Of a DNA stretch of 64,000 nucleotides, positions 45,816 to 57,402 are shown in pieces. Each line of letters opens with the position of its first letter. Position 1 is the first letter of the stretch. Made by a program: the position numbers and the translations under genes. The stretch is from Cliona cf. orientalis. Taxonomy: Eukaryota > Porifera > Demospongiae > Clionaida > Clionaidae. The stretch lies in assembly GCA_963930775.1 (NCBI GenBank), contig OZ005698.1, positions 6,020,501 to 6,084,500 of the forward strand, read 5' to 3'. The notes beneath the pieces are model-generated. The model searched no databases, was not told the DNA's origin, and saw only the letters and a program-made list of their open reading frames with translations.

Positions 45816-47767
45816 CTAATTAGAATAATAAGTGATAAGGTAGGCTGGATAAGCTCTATCGTGATCATAAACGACATACACAGTTGATCCATTGGTGTAG
45901 CCGTTGATAGTATCATAGAGTACATGACTGCCTTGAGATAAGGGTGGAGGCTTTCTGAGATCAGGATCATTTCTCTTTTCATAGCGGCAACTGTATCCAG
46001 TCAGGACCCTGACTAGCAGTAGCTGCTTCATTCCACTGCTGTCGTCAATGTAGCAATATCTATCGCTGTAGCTAGCATTCACGGCAAAGTAGGCACCTGC
46101 ACCCCACAGTAATGGGTGGTCACATCTGCTATAGCGAAAATCGATTCCTCTGACAGCCTGTACTATCACCTTTGGGTCTGTATTTCTAGTTCCGTGAAAG
46201 AGTTTCATTTCATTCACTTTCCCATCGTTTCGCTCAGACATGTGTTTCTTTTCTAGAGCATATTTATCCCAGAGTTGTTGATTCTGAATGCGGTGAAGTT
46301 GAATGATTTTGATATTCTGGAGCGTTCGTTTCATCAGTCCTTCAATAGATTTCCATTCCAAATTTTTGTGGCGTACAGCAATAAGATCAAAATCATGCGT
46401 TTGTGGCTCCCATTCTGGTGGGTACTTGTCTTCTACACAGGGCCATTGCAACTGTCGAGAAATTATTTGATGCTGAACATCAAAACTGTGCTCCTTGAGT
46501 ACACTTTGAACTTTGTCTAAAACATTCTTTGCTCCTATTAATTCGATAGTGATTTTGGCATTATCTAGTGTGTTGGCTCCAAGTTTGATACAATACTGTC
46601 TTGCAGTATTGAGCATTTGAATCAATAATATATCTTGCCAATCACGTGATACATTTGGCAACAGGTCGGCAGTAAAATTAACAGTACGGCAAAATGATTT
46701 GAACTTTCGTACCACAGCTTGCTTTGCCACCTCGAGACTATTCTGTAGTCCCCTTATTGCAAATGTGATGAAGTACTGGGGTGCTTCAGTGTGCCCTATG
46801 ACAGGATCTCTCTTGAGAGCTATTCTGTGACCAGTTTCAAGGTCTATTTGTTGCATATGAGACAAATCTAGTGTGTGCCTACTCCCAGCAAGAGTGACGA
46901 ATGATCCTCCATGTCGATACATGCCCTCTAAAGATTCACAATCACGTACTTCATGTGCTACATACTCATCCTCAGATATGATGTACGACCATGTAGGGGC
47001 AACAACCTCAGCATCAAGGCTCTTCTTCACACCTGTCTCCATCTCCACTATACACATGGTGGAGACGTTTGCAGTATAGCATATGCCATTGAATTCAAAC
47101 TTTGCTTCATCCTTCTTGTCGATAAAGAATGTCTTATTGAGGTACTTATTTACCTGGCTAGGAAGCACAATGATTTTATTTCCTCTATCATTTTTCACCT
47201 TCCAAGAGTATACAACATTAATATATTCACTAGGTACGCTAATATCCGTCAGGTGAACTGTCAGCAATGATCTGTCAGCACATTCTGATTGAAGCAGTGG
47301 GATGAATTTCTTAACAGAAATAACAGCGCCAGTGTTATCTGCAACGCATATCTCAACATGGTACTTTGATTCAATATCTGCAAGAGCCTTTGATACCCTT
47401 GAGTCGAGAAGAAGTGGTAGGATAGCACAGTGCATTTGCTCATATTTTATACCAATCATTTCTTGCAACTGATGGTCAAGGGAAACCAGATTTGTCTGCA
47501 CATCCTCAAAAGCGTCTGGAATACCAGAAAGAGTGGCTTTTATGTTGGACTCTGCCTCAGTAAAATGGATCTCTACACCATGTGATTTTGCATAATCTAA
47601 TAGCTTTCCTGATATTTTAGGATGTTGAGCAATTATTCGATACGTCAAAGTGTTTGGGAGTTCCAGAAAAAATGAAATACCACCTTCTAGCTGCTGGGTA
47701 TCTCTCAACAATTGAACCTGTTCTTTATGGTGCTGACGCATATTCAAATCTTGTAATTGCCTGCACA
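45816..47767 (-). CDS. PARP14-like ADP-ribosyltransferase with two WWE domains
   Basis: About 650 codons to TAA at 45816. The first in-frame ATG is at 47741 (MRQHHKEQVQLL); upstream GTGCAG|GCAATTAC looks like a splice acceptor, so 5' exons are likely. Numbering from 47768: residues 30-170 are KH/RRM-like alpha-beta segments; 187-250 a first, weaker WWE (YSWKV, ANVSTMCIVEMETG); 258-321 a clear WWE (LEGMYRHGG, HTLDLSHMQQIDLETGHRIA); 330-430 another KH-like block; 523-650 the PARP catalytic domain. The NAD-site His is H525 (LFHGT) and the Tyr is Y560 (GAGAYFA). The third triad residue, Glu in poly-ADP-ribosylating PARPs, is V630 (STVYVVYD), so mono-ADP-ribosylation (H-Y-hydrophobic type, as in PARP10/14/15) is expected. 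WWE domains bind ADP-ribose units. Single uninterrupted exon here; minus strand like the flanking precursor genes. Confidence 0.85.
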
Positions 47768-48683
47768 ATTAATAATGGTCATACATTATCATCATCATGA
47801 TAGATGTTATACTACAGCTAGATTGTCTGCTCATTGTCCAATTTATTAGTCTTGAAAGATTTCCCACCTATAGCATAGCCATTGCAAATTGGTATTTACC
47901 ACTATCTAGCAAACTGGTAACTACAAGGTGAAATTTATACTGGTCCAGTTGTTTATACTAGTACAGGAGCTTAGCCCAGGATATCGTGCACTATTTGCAC
48001 TGCTCTGAGCACTAAAGCTTGAATGAGAAAACCATTCAGATCAGATCTTAATGCACAGCTGTTATTCATTATCACGATCCCCAAATACATTTTGGTGTTG
48101 AGGTTCAGAAATTTTACACAACACTACTTTGCTATGTATACTGCATGCATGCTTAAAGCTGTATGAGTAGTGCCACACCTGTGCACACAGGTATGTTGTG
48201 AGCTTGCATTTCATCTACCAACACAATTATTATAGTGCTTGTGTTAGTCTATACATATGAACTGATGATTTAGCCATGTCAATTTTTATACCCTATACAA
48301 TGTAGGAAATTGTAGGGTCAAAAACATTCTATAGAGCTTGCTGCGGAGCACATATCTACTTCCAAGATCAGATAATTTTTATTATTCAGAAAAATATTCA
48401 ATGCATACACTAAGATGTCTAACTTCAATTAAGGTCATTGCCACATCTACAATGTGTTCTAGAAAGCTTCTAATATTATTGTTCAATATAAAGTTCTATT
48501 ACTAAATCCAAAGTTAATATCTTTATAACAGATTCTCTGTATGATATCCAATCCATGAACTATAGGAGAACATAGCATAATAATATATTGCAATCACTAC
48601 AATGTAATTAATCACTCAGTCGCAAGGAAATCTTGCTATAGAAATAGATATTAATGCAAAGGAGAATTACCAGGTAGAAGAGT

Positions 48684-49112
48684 CTATCGACCACCACCAA
48701 AAGAGCCACCTCCTCCACTTCCTGGCCTTTTGCTTGCAACCAACGCTTGGAGTGCATCATAGAATTTGCTTTCTGTTTGCTTCATTCCTCTGTTCTCGGT
48801 CATCGCTTCATCGTAGCGCCTCGGTCCCTGCATGTATCCTTTGTTAGTGCTTGCTAACACTTGCTGAGTATTGATTTGCTGAGTATTACGAATTTGCTGT
48901 GAATAAGCATCTTGATCCACAGCTGCCTCAATAAATGCTAAAATCTTTTTCAACGACTGAATGTCAGCAGAATCTAGAGGATAAGGAAGCGCTTCACGCT
49001 TTGTCAGAAATCGGCCGTCTCGCATGTTTCCATTTTGCTCATTGAGAGCTATTGCCTCAAGGCCTAGAGCAAAGATGAATATTGCAATCACTGTAGCAAA
49101 ATAGTAAGCCAT
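48684..49112 (-). CDS. Small secreted precursor, paralog 3
   Basis: 142 residues from the ATG at 49112. Same layout as paralog 1: signal peptide, dibasic LTKREALPYPLDSADIQS, helix LKKILAFIEAAVDQD, Gln/Thr linker, GPRRYDEAM, and the full ASKRPGSGGGGSFGGGR tail. The KR site is intact. It is closest to paralog 1 at the C-terminus and to paralog 2 at the KR site. Confidence 0.75.
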   Translation of the reverse strand: MAYYFATVIAIFIFALGLEAIALNEQNGNMRDGRFLTKREALPYPLDSADIQSLKKILAFIEAAVDQDAYSQQIRNTQQINTQQVLASTNKGYMQGPRRYDEAMTENRGMKQTESKFYDALQALVASKRPGSGGGGSFGGGR

Positions 49113-49227
49113 CACAATCTGCACAGTAATGCTCTATTCCTCCAATTGATAGTGATCTTGAATGATAGTCGATTGGTTGAAGCTGATCCAAATGCTTGAA
49201 TAGATAGCGATCAGCTCCACCTGTTGG

Positions 49228-49236
49228 CTTTTTATA
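49228..49236 (-). promoter_or_regulatory. TATA box of paralog 3
   Basis: GCTATAAAAAGCCAACAG, 116 bp before the ATG. Confidence 0.6.
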
Positions 49237-50160
49237 GCTGCTTGCACTCAGTCTGGAGATCAGTGACTTCACAGCAAAAAACATGTCCAGGAATAAGAAA
49301 GGTGATATCCGCTAGCTTTTCTAATTCCTATTCAATTGCAGATTAGCTAGTGCTGTGACCACAGTTACTATAATGTAATAATACAATCAGCATACCATAG
49401 TGATTCTTGAATTATCCACAAGCCACATGTCACATAATACCATAATACAATTAAATTATTATAAGACTCCCCACAAGTGTGCTACCTGGAACATAATGGA
49501 GAAAAAGTAGCAGCTATAATAATAAAGCTAAGGGCTTTAGAGGAATTGCATGGTTGGCAGCACAGGGGAATTAATAACTGCATGCAATCTATAGCTATAG
49601 TGTGAGCGAACAGCAACATCGCAATCTCTATCCATCATAATAATATTAATTTTTCATGTTAATATTACTGTAACATGATATTGCACTTAACAATCAATAA
49701 CATTCCCGAAGGCATAATAAATATACATTATCACACATATTGTATCAAGTAATTGATTTGCGCTCCACTCCTGCTCCGCAGAAGAATCCATGCAATGTGC
49801 TTAAAAGTGATTCTTTTAAATTTACTATGTGTATCGAAAGGTTTTACGTTACATTATATAGTTTAATGAACCAATACAATCAATAATTTGACAGTCTCTA
49901 TAATACATGTAGTGTAACCACAATGAATCATACTATAAGCATGCCTTGTAATTGAACAAGTTGATATTAATATGTCTGTAATAATCGAGAAAAGCAAGCG
50001 TAGGGATGTATAGTGCATGCATGGTTGTCATTATCTCTTATCCCTATAAATCTTGTTATAGTATTCTTAGTAGTCTGCGTGCATGTTGTGATAATATTGT
50101 ATATATACACACGAAAACCAATTAATTAATAACTTCTGGTACAATGTCATAAATTTTATT

Positions 50161-51370
50161 TAGAGGCTTCAATACCATGGATGCATGGTGGCCATCACGG
50201 CATGCAATGAAGAAGTTCCACAATGACAGTTATGTATTACTCATGCATGCATGGTTAATCTTTCTAAGCACATCAGATTCTATCATACGAATAGCTGTCA
50301 GTGGGCATGACACCCTTAAATTGAATACTATAGTCCTTGTTGCCCACAGGTATCTATACCTGGAAGATAACACTGAAATTACAAATTTCAGATATCATAC
50401 ACATTCCTGTTCTTCAACATGCCAAGTTAGTACACAAGAATCAATTAACTTCTGGTGCAATATCATTTATTTATTTAACACTGTAAACATTGAAGGATTA
50501 CTTTAACCCAGTTGGGTTACCCCAGTTGCATTAATTTTAACTGACCACCAAGCATTTGAAGCAGCCATGGAAACCACTTAGCCTCTGATGATCAATGGCG
50601 CCAGATCCAATTATAGACTGCACTTGCAAATGCATTCCGAGATCACCATGCACCTTATGTATGCAGCCTGGGTAACCCAAACTGGGTTAAAATAACCTTT
50701 CAATTTTTACAGTGAAATATTATTAATTAATTCATTACCATGCATGGATGCATGGTGGCCATCACTGCATGCAATGAAGAAGTTCCACAATGACAGTGTT
50801 ATGTATTACTCATGCATGCATGGTTAATCTTTCCAAGCACATTCTATCATACGAATAGCTGTCAGTGGGCATGACACCCTTAAATTGAATACTATAGTCC
50901 TTGTTGCCCACAGGTATCTATACCTGGAAGATAACACAAATTTCAGATACCACACACACTCCTGTTTTTCAACATGCCAAGTTAGTACACATGCACGAAA
51001 ACCAAGAATCAATTAACTTCTGGTGCAATGTCATAATTTTATTTAGAGGCTTCATTACCATGGATGCATGGTGGCCATGCAATGAAGAAATCCCACAATG
51101 ACAGTTATGTATTACTCATGCATGCATGGTTAATCTTTCCAAGCATATCTATTATACAAACAGCTGTCAATGGGCATGACACCCTTAAATTGAATACTTA
51201 GTCTATAGTCCTTGTTACCCACAAGTATCTATACCTGGAAGATATATATAACACTGAAATTACAAATCAGGATTTCAGATACCACACACACTCCTGCTTT
51301 GCAACATGCCAAGTTAGTACACACGAAAACCAAGATTCAATTAGGTTTTAATGCAAAATTATTAGAGGCT
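50161..51370 (+). repeat. Local tandem triplication of a ~315-bp unit
   Basis: GGATGCATGGTGGCCAT starts copies near 50179, 50747 and 51062. Each carries GCTGTCA(G/A)TGGGCATGACA and TATCTATACCTGGAAGATA. Copies b-c are 314 bp apart; a-b are about 330 bp after removing the MITE at 50479-50714. A partial fourth start is at 51366. Unit 1 has a single copy at 33850-34400. Confidence 0.85.
50479..50714. mobile_element. CACTG-ended MITE
   Basis: CACTGTAAACATTGAAGG and CAATTTTTACAGTG are inverted, with inner arms ACCCAGTTGGGTTA / AACCCAAACTGGGTTA. 236 bp. The ends match the 7-kb element's CACTGTAAA, so it may be a short member of the same family. Flanks TAA / AAA, TSD unclear. Confidence 0.75.
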
Positions 51371-51514
51371 TCACTACCACGATGCACAGAGGCCAATGAA
51401 GTGGTTCCATAATGATTGTACAAGCATGTAGGGAGGCCATGCATATAATATTATTATGTGTACTATTATGTGTATGAGAATAAAATTGCAGCTGTTATAT
51501 AGCGATCACAAAGT

Positions 51515-51881
51515 CAGGGGCGTAGCCAGGGGGGAGCACAGGGGGCATTTGCCCCCCCCCCCTTTTTTCCCAGAGTCATCTAATATTTATCATTTCTTAC
51601 CGTATAAATACCAGCACCAAGTTGTTACAGTAGTCTTCAGAGTCAAAAATGATCACAGAAAGGCTGACTATAAAGTTATCTGTAAACAAACTTTCGAGCT
51701 ATGCTTCGATCGAGCAGTGTCTGGTCTCGAATATCAAGCGTTTGATGAGTTCAAAGGGCACAAAAACAGGAATACGCCAGAGCGCGTGATTTAATTAGTG
51801 GGTGTGGCTTCCGGTCTAAACTTTTTCGCGCGCTTCGCGCAATCTTGCCCCTTCTTTTCTAAAATCCTGGCTACGCCCCTG
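51515..51881. mobile_element. MITE with CAGGGGCGTAGCCAGG termini, 5-bp TSD
   Basis: CAGGGGCGTAGCCAGG and CCTGGCTACGCCCCTG are perfect inverses; AAAGT is duplicated at 51510-51514 and 51882-51886. The paralogous site in unit 2 (about 44583-44610) lacks it. It shares the CGCGCGCTTCGCGC hairpin with 2392-2881. Confidence 0.9.
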
Positions 51882-53361
51882 AAAGTATATTCCTTGTTGC
51901 CCAAGAGAACATTGAAATCCCAAATCATATTATTACTATACATACCACACACCAACACACAAAATTGAATGCATGGAAACAAAGTCAACTAATACATGAC
52001 ATTGTATAATTATTACGTATGTACGTATGTATGTACATGTACATATGTGCATGTCGTATGTGCACATGCATGTCACACTTCAGGAATAATTGAAGTGCAC
52101 TGAGCACGACAGAGGCTGCTGATGAAAGAAGAAGACAAAGTCATATATACTGATAGTTACGGGAAAGGAGCTTGGAAAATGCAACGCCAAGAGAAAAAGG
52201 CATGAACAACCACTGGAAGACAGGTCGAAAAGATTACTGGCTGGCTAACTTTGGCATTGCATTACTGTGGCCGGACAAGGCACAAGCACGAGGGATGAAT
52301 ATTTGAAGTTTAGCACATGAAAGAAAGAAGAGATAGAGAATATTAGGTAGGGAAAAGGAGCTTGAAAATGTAAAGCTAAAAGGTGTGAAGAACCACTAAA
52401 AGCCAGGCAGAAAAAAATTAGTGAGTCTGTGATCTTGTATATGCCTGATGCAGTAATGCAGCTGCTGCTCCGCGAGTTACATTATGTGTACACCCATAGT
52501 TAAGTGACAGTCCAGAATATGACTCTGATGCCCCTAAAATGGGCCATTGGTATATTCAACGATGTGCTTCGTCTCAATATTGTTTATGAGGTTGATATAA
52601 TCTCTATTATATACTCTTGATATAATCAATAATTAATATTATGGCACGTTGCCATAATGTATGTATGCATATTCCGGGTGCATACACCACTAACAAGTAC
52701 ACTTCTCCCTAGCCTCCAGCCTACATCATGGTTGATCATTGACTGTATACATGTTAGCAGATTGCTAGGCTCTAGTTGGCTTGCATATTATGCTAGATCA
52801 ATCATGCCATTTATAAGTGTGCCGTCTATAAAGTATCAAGTGTTACGGAGGCGACTGCACACAAGGAAGCAAGCCATGGCCACTATACATATGCATGTAT
52901 CACTATGCCGGTATTCTTTTGCATGAAACATTTCAAGTTGGGAGGTCAAAGCACATGGTCATAATCGCACTATACCCACTCTGATTGCATTCCTGACTTA
53001 ATTGATTGAATTTTGTGGGCTAATTGTAGACCAAGCAAAATTTAATAACATAATGATACTTCCATCTCAAGTTCCATCCGAAGTAGTTTCAGAATTAATG
53101 TTTTAACTTGTATGCTGTCCATGCATGCCGCTGTGATATTTACTATGCTGACTAACTTCCTTAAGCATAGACAATTGAGTCGGTACACGTATAATAGGTA
53201 GTGATAACCTAACAGCATCCCAAACCGCATCCACTACATGGTACATTATCATGCAGATGTTCCTGATTCTTCAAGTAAAGAGCAAAGAAACACAGAAGCT
53301 GGGTATGGACCCATGCCAGCTGCAACTAAATTAGATTAAAGTATGCATCTCAAATCATCTA

Positions 53362-53547
53362 CCGTAAATTGCAAATATTTCGTGTCTAAAATATTTCATG
53401 CGATAATTTTTCGCGTTAAATAATTTTCAGACAAACGACCCTGTACCGCATTGTCGTTAATATTGCGCATGTAGATCTATTTCGTAATTTTCGCACAAGC
53501 CATGCTGTCCGAAAATATTTTAACATTGAAATATTCGCGATTTACGG
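53362..53547. mobile_element. CCGTAAA MITE, TA duplication
   Basis: CCGTAAATTGCAAATATTTCG and CGAAATATTCGCGATTTACGG-like ends are inverted and flanked by TA. 186 bp, Tc1/mariner-type target. Confidence 0.8.
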
Positions 53548-53559
53548 TATTCATGGTAT

Positions 53560-55240
53560 AGTAGGGAGAATAGTTGTGTAAATTTTGATCCATCTGCAAC
53601 TCAATGAAATTAAATTTTGGGTATGCCACACCCACATATTATGACCAATCCATGCAAGTTTCCCAGTGAAAATTCTCACTTCCTACACATATGAAATTTT
53701 TCTCCCTTGAATCTTTACCACATTACATAGCAATCTAAGTACATTATTATAGCATACAATAACCCAAAGGGAGGCTTACTCCGAGTGAAGGATATAGCCA
53801 AGTGTTAAGTTTAATCTAGTAACCACTGTCCGCCAGTGCATGCAATTCAGCTTTACTAATCAGCCATAGGTAACCAGTAAATGATACAAGGAAGTCATTA
53901 TGGGCAATCATGAAGCTATCTTATGTGGTTTTTGGACAATTTAATTTATTGACAGTTATATTCAATACTATGCATGATATTCTAGTAGGCAGTGAGCTTC
54001 ACTGCTGATTGATCATATTCACTGCTGTAATACACAATACTTGAAGTACAATGGTGCATGTGGTAAAAGGTTGTCAATATTATTACAGTGCATGCATACA
54101 TTTGATATCCTAAAGATTGTTATAGTGTATACATATAGATGAAGTCTGAGACCGATCTCCGACATTGATACTGACAGATCTCAATGCTTCATCAATTACA
54201 GAGATAATATACATGACATTGTACTTGACATCACAGAACAGCTTCCAAGCTTCAGATCAGCTACATGTGCCTGTACATGAATGCGTGCTATGATATAGCT
54301 AACACAGGCGGTAGCTTTTCTTATACATGAGATTACGTAAGCCAAGGGAGCACATGAAGTTTGACCAGCCTTTACACTTGTCACAGATCACAAGAAAGTA
54401 GCATGCAGCTTATAAGGTTTCCACTAGCATCTTTATTAACCCTCGCAGCAAAGCGTAGGCGGAGGGTTACTGCAATCGTTTGGAAATTTTGTCCGTCCGT
54501 CCGTCCGTCCGTCCGTCTGTCGCAACCCTCCTTTGCTAAATGGTAAGGGTCGCCATAGAGAAAGTACTCATTCTAGGTATATGTAGTATATAGCATAAAG
54601 GCAGAATGGTTATGTTAAGTCCTGCCCAGTGGTGTAGTAGTGTGCAGCTGTTGCAACTTGCCAGTCTGTGTTTACATGGCACCTACCTCAACTACATGAC
54701 TGATTGCCATTTTGTGTCTTGCTGGTCAGTTGTCATTGCAGTGACAGTGTAAACTGGCAGTGGTTCTCAAGTGCATGCATAATTCAGTTGAAGCACATTA
54801 CAGAGGCTTTCAAATGGTGGCATAGTCAGGTGCCTTCCCCCAACTCTTAGTGACTCTAAAGAGAACAGCTATATAGTACCAGAACCCTAGCTGTTTTAAG
54901 TGTTTAGGTGCAGTGTATGTAGTTCAATAGTACCACAACCTGTTCACGTGCAGGGTATGTAGTTCAATAATCCTAGCATTGAACAATGCATAGTATTATG
55001 CTCAGTGAGCCATGCTATATTATATGCATGTATGTAGTGGTGAGGGTTCTGCACTCCTGTGCATTCATTAATTAATTTTACTGGATTTTCCAGTCATAGC
55101 AAAAGTTCCATTGAGGTCCTAAATTTTCTCATAACTATCTTACAAATAACAATAATAATATTATAGGTTTCATTATTGATTACATCATAACTATCACAGA
55201 AAGGTAAATTGCTATTGAGGATATTATTTTGATCTTGCAT
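53560..55240. other. Non-coding stretch
   Basis: No supported gene. It includes the (GTCC)n element at 54437-54660. Confidence 0.55.
54437..54660. repeat. AACCCTC hairpin plus (GTCC)n, long form
   Basis: AACCCTCGCAGCAAAGCG and GGCGGAGGGTT arms, six GTCC units, then the tail shared with 40622-40830. Confidence 0.75.
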
Positions 55241-55251
55241 AGCAATGATTG

Positions 55252-55810
55252 CTCAGGACTGTTAAGGCAGCCTCAGCTGATGATTGTGCAGAGGCTTATA
55301 AAATACTTGTATTCAGCTCTTATCACTAATTCTAGCCAATTACAGGACCGTGATCGAAGCTCAATTACAGGACCGTGGCTAACTTCTTTTCAGTGTACAA
55401 GCGACTTGAGTTTCAAAATGCGCTCAAGAAAACGGCCGAGGCGGCTACTGAAATCCCTTCAGCATCGAAGCTTTTGAGCATACTGAAGCTCATTGATGAT
55501 TGTTCGAGGTCGAGCGAGGTGGAAAGGCTGTCCAAATTTTAGCAGTTGCCCGCGGTAAGGCCAGGAATTTTTAATGAGATCAATTTCAGCCCAAAATATG
55601 TACATATCGGTCCATAACTTTCAAGTGCTTAGCTTTTGCAACCATTCCACTTAATATCTAATTTAGTTTGAATGCTGAATCTTGTATATCCAGGCTGTAG
55701 ACGTTTTGGTACCTGCCTAGTAGAGAATAGTCAGTTAAGGAAAAAAAACTTTGACCCCCACTAATTTAAGTTAATTACCAATATTGCCATGGTAACTCAT
55801 AATTTTAATA
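55252..55810. mobile_element. Diverged CTCAGG-family MITE, right end lost
   Basis: Begins CTCAGGACTGTTAAGGCAG and ends with TTGCCATGGTAACTCATAAT, matching the left end and the 37350 region (TTGCCATGGTAACGAATGTT) of the 36839 copy. No CCTGAG right end was found. Confidence 0.55.
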
Positions 55811-56583
55811 CACTACTTCCTTTCCTCTTCAATATGAATACCTTAGTCAGTGATCAAAATTCACCAATGATCTACACCAACAGGTTTTGTGTTGCCATGT
55901 TAGCAGTATTGGCTACAACATTATGAGCATGCTTCAACTACAATGTGGTTGGTAATGGTTGTCATTGGTCTGAGTGCGAGTGTGCCTCAAGATGCCACAT
56001 GATCATGAAGTGTGCAATTTTTGACAAGAGTCACCAGTATATCTAGAGTTGGAATCTTGGCAGTGGCAACTAGTCAATCACAGCTAAATTACGCAGCTAG
56101 CAGTGCTGTCACTATTATAGACTCAGAGAACTAAAGGGGTAGAAGTAATCGTGCCATAGAGAGACCGAGATACCCTGCAGTCTTGGTTGGCTGTGTGCTG
56201 CTTGCTCACTCCTTGTATCAGTCCAAGCTTCATAGAGCATGTGCTTGCATGCCCTGTGTGTCCTGCATCTGCATATTATACCCCCACTCATGCATTTATA
56301 ATAATACTGTTTGTCTCTCTGTTGATCACCTGTTGGAATGTCAGCACAAAAATGCCTGTTCTGGAGATAGCATAGCTAAAGGTGGCCAGTTTGGAAATGT
56401 TATGACATTATCATCAAACCAAATATGAGAAATTTAAAGTTTTTCTCTCCGCTTCTACAATATTATGTACATGTAATTTTATCAGCCACAAACACTATTT
56501 TTTTCGGCCATGCCTATTAACATGACCTTGTACATGTGTCTAGTAATGTCATGTATTGGCCTGAATAATTAATGAATAACATA

Positions 56584-57208
56584 CTCAGGTACGTTAAGGC
56601 CTGGGTACGTAGAGGTCAGAGCGTAATCACATGCGCGCCATATATCCCTACGCGTTTAGTCACATGATCGCGATCATCGCCATATAGTTGCTGTACAAAG
56701 TTAGGAGGCAGTTGAGGCGGTGGTGAAATCATCTAGCTGAGGGCATCTATCCATCACACGAGGCAAGTATTCTATATTTCGAGTTATAATTCCATTTGGC
56801 ACGATGAAAAATGGTTCGAGGTGGAAGATATTCAGGTAAGTATGGTCGCATGACCACCAGGTTTCTTACACTGGGTGCTACTGTAGCTTTGTCTGCCAAC
56901 CGATCTGCCTGCCAAATGTGTTTCAAGTAGTTTGGCATAAGGGCTATCTACTGAGCCTATAGAGACCGCCATCCTGGTTGATCTAGACCGCCGCCTCTTG
57001 CGATTTAGATATCCCAATGGCCATCGTTTATGACGTCATAGGATCGAGACTAATTAAGGGTCATTGCCGAAAGGTAGTTCTGCGGTTTAAGGAAGAGTTG
57101 CTCTATCTCATGGTGAAAGTAAGGTGTCCATATCATCTTCCATTACAGAGATTCAGGCTGTCAAAACTATCCCAAAAAACACTCTGAAGTGGGTGTCCCA
57201 GTCCTTAG
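56584..57208. mobile_element. CTCAGG-family MITE, right end truncated
   Basis: The left end CTCAGGTACGTTAAGGCCTG is preceded by TA. The interior parallels 13305-13940 (AGTCACATGATCGCGATCAT, GGAAGATATTCAGGTAAG) and GGGTGTCCCAGTCCTTAG at 57191 marks the inner right arm, but the terminal CCTGAGTA is missing. Confidence 0.65.
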
Positions 57209-57402
57209 TAAGCGTCAACTTGATTACCCCACACACATGCAATCAAAGAAGTGTGTGTCCAGTATATCAGTGTGTCTATCCATTTACCACGCTAGCAGCT
57301 ATATACACATCTGGCTTATTCAATTATTTATTCAATGCACTGAGGCTTTTGTATGAGAGAGTGCTATGTGCATACATTACAGTAAGCATGAGGTGTGGTT
57401 AC

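Larger units (their letters stand above)
47860..53270. repeat. Segmental duplication, unit 3
   Basis: The longest unit. It contains paralog 3, a local tandem triplication (50161-51370) and two MITEs absent from units 1 and 2. Right-hand markers: GGAATAATTGAAGTGCACTG (52083; 44852 in unit 2) and CTGCACACAAGGAAGCAAGC (52855; 34510 in unit 1). Confidence 0.75.
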
